Positions 14,817-17,653 of a stretch of DNA of 17,653 nucleotides are shown one piece after another. Both the position numbers and the translations under genes were made by a program. How positions within the stretch are numbered: the first letter of the stretch is position 1; each line of letters opens with the position of its first letter. This stretch comes from UBA11606 sp049437325 (GTDB taxonomy: Bacteria > Actinomycetota > Acidimicrobiia > Acidimicrobiales > Aldehydirespiratoraceae). The stretch is taken from positions 1 to 17,653 of the forward strand of contig JBMTIM010000056.1 in the NCBI GenBank assembly GCA_049437325.1. Reading direction: 5' to 3'. Below the pieces are notes generated by a model, which was not told where the DNA came from, made no database searches, and saw nothing but the letters and a program-made list of their open reading frames with translations.

Positions 14817-16011
14817 GTGGGACGTCGATCCAAGGAATCTCCTTGTCGACGCGTGGTTCACCGGGAAGTCCAAGCACCTGTTCGCCGAGAATGTTCTTCA
14901 TCACCTCGGTGGTGCCACCCTCGATCGTGTTGGCCCGGGCCCGAAGGAATGCGTATCCCTCACCACCGCCGGTACCGGACAGGTCGACCTCGCCAGGACG
15001 ACGGAACGTGTAGTCGAAGTCGATCTGCCCGGCCATGCCTTGCAGATCGATCGCCTTTTCGTAGATGTCCTGGTTGAGGGTGGCCATCATCGCTTTGCCG
15101 ACCGAACCTTCCGGCCCGGGGTTCCCGGCCTTTGCGAGTTGGCTCGCACGCATGTTGGTGAGACGCAATGTCTCGGCGCGGATCCAAAGCTTCATGACGT
15201 CGTCACGGTTTGCCGGGGTCCGGGTGTCGTCCGCAACCTTCTCCCAGATGCGCACCAGCTGGCCGATGGCGCCGCCGCCTCGCCGGGGGCCGCCGCCACC
15301 GCCGCCACCGATGGCGGTGCGCTCGTTCATGAGGGTGGTGAGTGCAGCTCGCCACCCCTCACCCTCGGCACCGATGCGATGGTCGTCGTGGACTCGCACG
15401 TCGGTCATGTAGACCTCGTTGAATTCGGCCTCACCGGTGATCTGGCGCAGCGGCCGAACCTCGACCCCGGGCGCCTTCATGTCGAGCGCGAAATACGTCA
15501 TGCCGCGGTGCTTGGGCACGTTGGGGTCGGTTCGGGTCACGAGCATGCCGAAGTCGGCGATGTGGGCGAGCGTGTTCCAGACCTTCTGCCCGTTGATCAG
15601 CCACTCGTCACCGTCGCGCACCGCTTTGGTGCCAAGGCCGGCGAAGTCAGAGCCGGCGCCGGGTTCGGAGAACAGCTGGCACCACTTCTCCTCACCGGTG
15701 AACATCGGTCGCAGGAAGCGTTGTTTCACTTCCTCCGAGCCGTGGGTGAGGATCGTCGGACCGGCGAGCGCGATGAAGAACATCGACGCATCGGTCGGTG
15801 CGGCACCGGCATGGTGGAGCCGCTCGTTGACGTGCTTTTGGAGTTGCGGGCGTACCCCGAGCCCGCCGTGGCCTTCGGGAAACATGACCCAGGCCAGCCC
15901 ATGATCGAACTGGTGACCACGGAATTCTTCGTATCCCTGGGCTTTCGGATCGTGGGCATCGAGAAGTGCGTCGATGGCAGCATCGACCCTCTGCAGTTCA
16001 GCGTCGCTCAT
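14809..16011 (-). CDS. Acyl-CoA dehydrogenase with glycine-rich insertion
   Basis: A 400-residue FAD flavoprotein that introduces a trans-2 double bond into acyl-CoA substrates. Conserved parts: the N-terminal helical domain with FPEGHGGLG (44-52), the FAD/substrate strand CQLFSEPGAGSDFAGL (111-126), WLINGQKVWNTLA (137-149), and the C-terminal ANTIEGGTTEVMKNILGE (360-377) with LGLPGE. Between the beta domain and the C-terminal helices, residues 235-247 form a run of seven glycines, PRR, then three glycines. The ATG at 16011 is preferred over GTG 16017. No Shine-Dalgarno site exists; TACACT lies 7 bases upstream, so a leaderless transcript is likely. Chain length or substrate class cannot be determined. 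It heads a two-gene operon with the serine hydrolase. Confidence 0.94.
   Translation of the reverse strand: MSDAELQRVDAAIDALLDAHDPKAQGYEEFRGHQFDHGLAWVMFPEGHGGLGVRPQLQKHVNERLHHAGAAPTDASMFFIALAGPTILTHGSEEVKQRFLRPMFTGEEKWCQLFSEPGAGSDFAGLGTKAVRDGDEWLINGQKVWNTLAHIADFGMLVTRTDPNVPKHRGMTYFALDMKAPGVEVRPLRQITGEAEFNEVYMTDVRVHDDHRIGAEGEGWRAALTTLMNERTAIGGGGGGGPRRGGGAIGQLVRIWEKVADDTRTPANRDDVMKLWIRAETLRLTNMRASQLAKAGNPGPEGSVGKAMMATLNQDIYEKAIDLQGMAGQIDFDYTFRRPGEVDLSGTGGGEGYAFLRARANTIEGGTTEVMKNILGEQVLGLPGEPRVDKEIPWIDVPRG
15263..15316 (-). repeat. 9-bp direct repeats flanking a Gly-codon tract
   Basis: CCGATGGCG occurs at 15263-15271 and again at 15308-15316, exactly 45 bases apart, bracketing a GCC/GGC-rich tract inside the acyl-CoA dehydrogenase gene. 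The repeat encodes Ala-Ile-Gly both times, so removing one period would delete 15 residues in frame and leave one Ala-Ile-Gly. This looks like a slippage or duplication-derived insertion. Confidence 0.6.
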
Positions 16012-16018
16012 GCGCACG

Positions 16019-16050
16019 AGTGTAGTGCGCCCAAGTTAACGGTCGCTAAC
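16019..16050 (-). promoter_or_regulatory. Acyl-CoA dehydrogenase promoter with TetR-like operator
   Basis: TACACT (16019-16024, minus strand) ends 7 bases before the ATG at 16011, fitting leaderless transcription. A 16-bp imperfect palindrome of the form GTTAnCGnnCGnTAAC (16035-16050; 12 of 16 positions symmetric) covers the spacer and the expected -35 position. The CG-centred, A/T-flanked dyad is typical of TetR-family repressor sites that control acyl-CoA metabolism genes in actinobacteria. The regulator is not in the window. Confidence 0.5.
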
Positions 16051-16130
16051 CCTTCTGCACCGCCGTCGGGACAGCTGATGCCAGTATGTCGACCCGGGGT
16101 GTTCGTTCGTCGTTGCGGCACCGGGCCAAC

Positions 16131-16136
16131 TACCGT
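16131..16136 (+). promoter_or_regulatory. Possible -10 element of the mycothiol-dependent isomerase-family gene
   Basis: TACCGT fits TAnnnT and ends 8 bases before the ATG at 16145, with no Shine-Dalgarno site between, consistent with a leaderless transcript. No clear -35 box is visible. Confidence 0.35.
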
Positions 16137-16144
16137 CTCGGCCC

Positions 16145-16930
16145 ATGACGTCACTTGCGGTCTACATCGAAGCCCATCGCACTGCGCTCGCCGAGATCAA
16201 CGATCTGATCGCCGATCGTTCCGATGAACAACTGGCGGTGCAGTCGTTGTGCCCCGACTGGGACGTGAAAGCCTGCATTGCCCACGCTGTCAGCATCGAG
16301 AAGGCACTTACTGGTTGGGAACCCGATCCCGAGAACCTGTTCGACTTCGGCATCGTCGGCTCGTTCATGGAGCAGGCGACCGCCATGGACGCCGACACGT
16401 TCCGAGCTGCGATTCGCGACATCGGTGATGCCCGCCTCGCCCACCTCGAGTCGCTCGACCCGGCGATCGTCGACCAGCCGTCGATGACACCCGTCGGGCC
16501 GCAGGCCTACGGCAACTTTCTGCAAATCCGCGTGTTCGACATGTGGGTCCACGCTCGAGACTGCGCGCTCCCGCTCGGCATCCAACTTCCTGACGGGGGC
16601 ACAACTGCCGAGCAAGCCGTGAACGAAGTCCACCGATCGATGGGCTACATCGCCGGCAAGAAGATCGGCCTCGAGGACGGCATGTCGATGACGGTGCACA
16701 TCACCGGTGGAGCTCCCCGGACCTTCCACGTTGCGGTCGATGGCCGGGCCGGACTCGTCGACGCGGTCGACGACCCGACCGTCACCCTCACCGCCGATAC
16801 CGAGACATTCGTGATGCTCGCATGTGGACGAATCGATCCCCAGGAACGCATCGACGCGGGCCGTATCTCGTGGAGTGGCGACGACGAGTGGGGTGAGAGA
16901 GCCGCCCGCAACCTGCGCTTCACGATGTAG
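16145..16930 (+). CDS. Maleylpyruvate isomerase-family mycothiol-dependent protein
   Basis: A 261-residue protein of the MDMPI/DinB-like superfamily. The N-terminal four-helix metal-binding domain shows CPDWDVKACIAHA (residues 36-48) with H47 as first metal ligand, and RVFDMWVHARD (129-139). There D132 and H136 stand at the second and third ligand positions (E and H in Corynebacterium maleylpyruvate isomerase). A C-terminal SCP2-like domain spans about residues 180-261. Members use mycothiol as cofactor for isomerisation or thiol transfer, and most are of unknown substrate. The C-terminus reaches a stop codon that lies in a 17-bp tandem duplication. The gene diverges from the acyl-CoA dehydrogenase and converges on the M20 amidohydrolase. 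Confidence 0.88.
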   Translation: MTSLAVYIEAHRTALAEINDLIADRSDEQLAVQSLCPDWDVKACIAHAVSIEKALTGWEPDPENLFDFGIVGSFMEQATAMDADTFRAAIRDIGDARLAHLESLDPAIVDQPSMTPVGPQAYGNFLQIRVFDMWVHARDCALPLGIQLPDGGTTAEQAVNEVHRSMGYIAGKKIGLEDGMSMTVHITGGAPRTFHVAVDGRAGLVDAVDDPTVTLTADTETFVMLACGRIDPQERIDAGRISWSGDDEWGERAARNLRFTM

Positions 16931-16955
16931 CTGTCGGCACGATGGAGCTGTCGGC
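16921..16955 (+). repeat. 17-bp tandem duplication across a stop codon
   Basis: CACGATGTAGCTGTCGG (16921-16937) is followed directly by CACGATGGAGCTGTCGG (16938-16954); the two copies differ by one base, and the next base C also repeats. The first copy contains the TAG stop of the isomerase-family gene; the second carries GAG at the same place. Confidence 0.75.
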
Positions 16956-16972
16956 GACGACCGACGTGCCGA
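16934..16972. terminator. Stem-loop between convergent genes
   Basis: An 8-bp perfect inverted repeat TCGGCACG (16934-16941)/CGTGCCGA (16965-16972) encloses 23 bases. These include a smaller TCGG/CCGA hairpin (16951-16954 with 16961-16964) stacked on its 3' side. It lies in the 63-base gap between the stops at 16930 and 16994 and could stop transcription from either side. There is no T run, so it is not a classical intrinsic terminator. Confidence 0.4.
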
Positions 16973-16993
16973 GGGGCCGACGCCGATCGACCC

Positions 16994-17653
16994 CTAGCCG
17001 ACGAGGGCCATGGCGGCGTAGAGCGCCACGCCGTGCTTCATGGCGTCTTCGTTCACACGCATGAGGTTGGAGTGGTTGGGTGCTGCGGTCTGTGGCGACT
17101 CGTCGTCGGGGCACACACCGAGAAAGGCCATCGCACCCGGCACGTGCTGAAGGACGTAGCTGAAGTCCTCGGCGCCCATGATCGCTCGCGGCATGATCGC
17201 GAAGTGCTCCTCGCCCAGGATCTGATGGGTGACGTCGCCGACGAGCTCGGCCTGGTCGTCGTGGTTGATCGTGACCGGGTACCCGGGATCGATCTCGGTC
17301 TTGCAGCTGCAGCCGTGAGCGGCAGAGGTGCCTTCGGCGACGCGGACAAGGTTGGCTTTCAGCGTGGCCCGGGTCTCCTCGTCGTGACTGCGGATCGTGC
17401 CCTCCATCCAGGCGTGGGGCGGGATGATGTTGTTGGTGGTGCCGGCTCGCACGTGGGCAACGGTGACCAGCCCGGCACGGGTGGCCTCGACGGAACGGCC
17501 CACCATGGTGTGGATGCCACTGATGGTCTGGGCCATGGCCGGGATCGGGTCGGTGCAGTGGTGCGGGGCCGACGCGTGGCCGCCTTCGCCGTGGATTGTG
17601 ATGCTGAACTTGTCGGCCGACGCGAGCAGAGCGCCCGCCTTCGTGGCGATCAT
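16994..17653 (-). CDS. M20-family amidohydrolase/peptidase, C-terminal part (truncated by window edge)
   Basis: The last 219 residues of an M20D-type metallo-amidohydrolase (IAA-amino acid hydrolase, hippurate hydrolase and N-acyl-amino-acid deacylase relatives), which cleave N-acyl amino acids. Visible are the start of the dimerisation domain, HGEGGHASAPHHCTDPI (residues 21-37), AGTTNNIIPPHAWMEGTIR (70-88), the catalytic-domain return MGAEDFSYVL (159-168) and H194 in PNHSNLMRV. The codon at the window edge happens to be ATG, but family members have about 170-190 residues of metal-binding domain before this point, so the gene continues beyond 17653. The stop is TAG at 16994-16996. It converges on the isomerase-family gene. 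Confidence 0.92.
   Translation of the reverse strand: MIATKAGALLASADKFSITIHGEGGHASAPHHCTDPIPAMAQTISGIHTMVGRSVEATRAGLVTVAHVRAGTTNNIIPPHAWMEGTIRSHDEETRATLKANLVRVAEGTSAAHGCSCKTEIDPGYPVTINHDDQAELVGDVTHQILGEEHFAIMPRAIMGAEDFSYVLQHVPGAMAFLGVCPDDESPQTAAPNHSNLMRVNEDAMKHGVALYAAMALVG

Noticed and set aside
14617..16227. 536-codon open frame on the plus strand opposite the acyl-CoA dehydrogenase
   Set aside because: It runs through the dehydrogenase, the divergent promoter and the start of the isomerase-family gene, which is not compatible with a real gene.

Overview
The window reads as a chromosomal segment of a high-GC actinobacterium, most likely from the Acidimicrobiia (Ilumatobacter-like). The clues are the GC-rich codon use, a mycothiol-dependent maleylpyruvate-isomerase-type protein, a thioredoxin-fold protein of the mycothiol-linked Rv2466c type, frequent GTG starts, 4-base start/stop overlaps, and several genes that appear leaderless (a TAnnnT hexamer 7-8 bases before the start codon and no Shine-Dalgarno site). 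This taxonomic call is an inference. I see no insertion sequence, prophage gene or CRISPR array.

Layout. Positions 1-317 are non-coding with a few hairpins and end in an intrinsic terminator for a minus-strand tRNA pair, tRNA-Ser(GCU) then tRNA-Arg(ACG). A plus-strand gene of the DUF7064/DUF7065 type follows (583-1650). From 10476 back to 1700 lies a long minus-strand block of seven closely spaced genes: hydantoinase/oxoprolinase subunits A and B, a FOXRED1-like FAD oxidoreductase, then (after 72 bases with its own likely promoter) a long, plant-type cofactor-independent phosphoglycerate mutase, an EamA transporter, a DsbA-fold protein with a CPYA instead of CPxC motif, and an SRPBCC protein. 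A 341-base divergent spacer with dyad symmetries separates hyuA from a plus-strand pair: an MMPL transporter and a short crotonase resembling plant delta3,delta2-enoyl-CoA isomerases. These converge, with one base between stop codons, on a minus-strand pair: acyl-CoA dehydrogenase and, overlapping it by 8 bases, an EstB-like serine hydrolase. A divergent spacer with a 16-bp TetR-like palindrome separates the dehydrogenase from a mycothiol-dependent isomerase-family gene. The window ends inside an M20-family amidohydrolase on the minus strand.

How the genes may work together. HyuA/HyuB plus a DadA/sarcosine-oxidase-superfamily flavoprotein fits stepwise breakdown of an N-substituted cyclic amide (for example N-methylhydantoin to an N-methyl amino acid, then oxidative demethylation). 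No carbamoylase is present in the window, so this remains a hypothesis. The right half is consistent with fatty-acid or lipid turnover: enoyl-CoA isomerase, acyl-CoA dehydrogenase, esterase-like hydrolase and MMPL lipid exporter. Nothing here clearly amounts to a new defence or mobile system. The most distinctive points are the hyuAB-FOXRED1-like operon beside a plant-type phosphoglycerate mutase, the operator-like palindrome at the acyl-CoA dehydrogenase promoter, and the glycine-rich insertion flanked by 9-bp direct repeats in that dehydrogenase.
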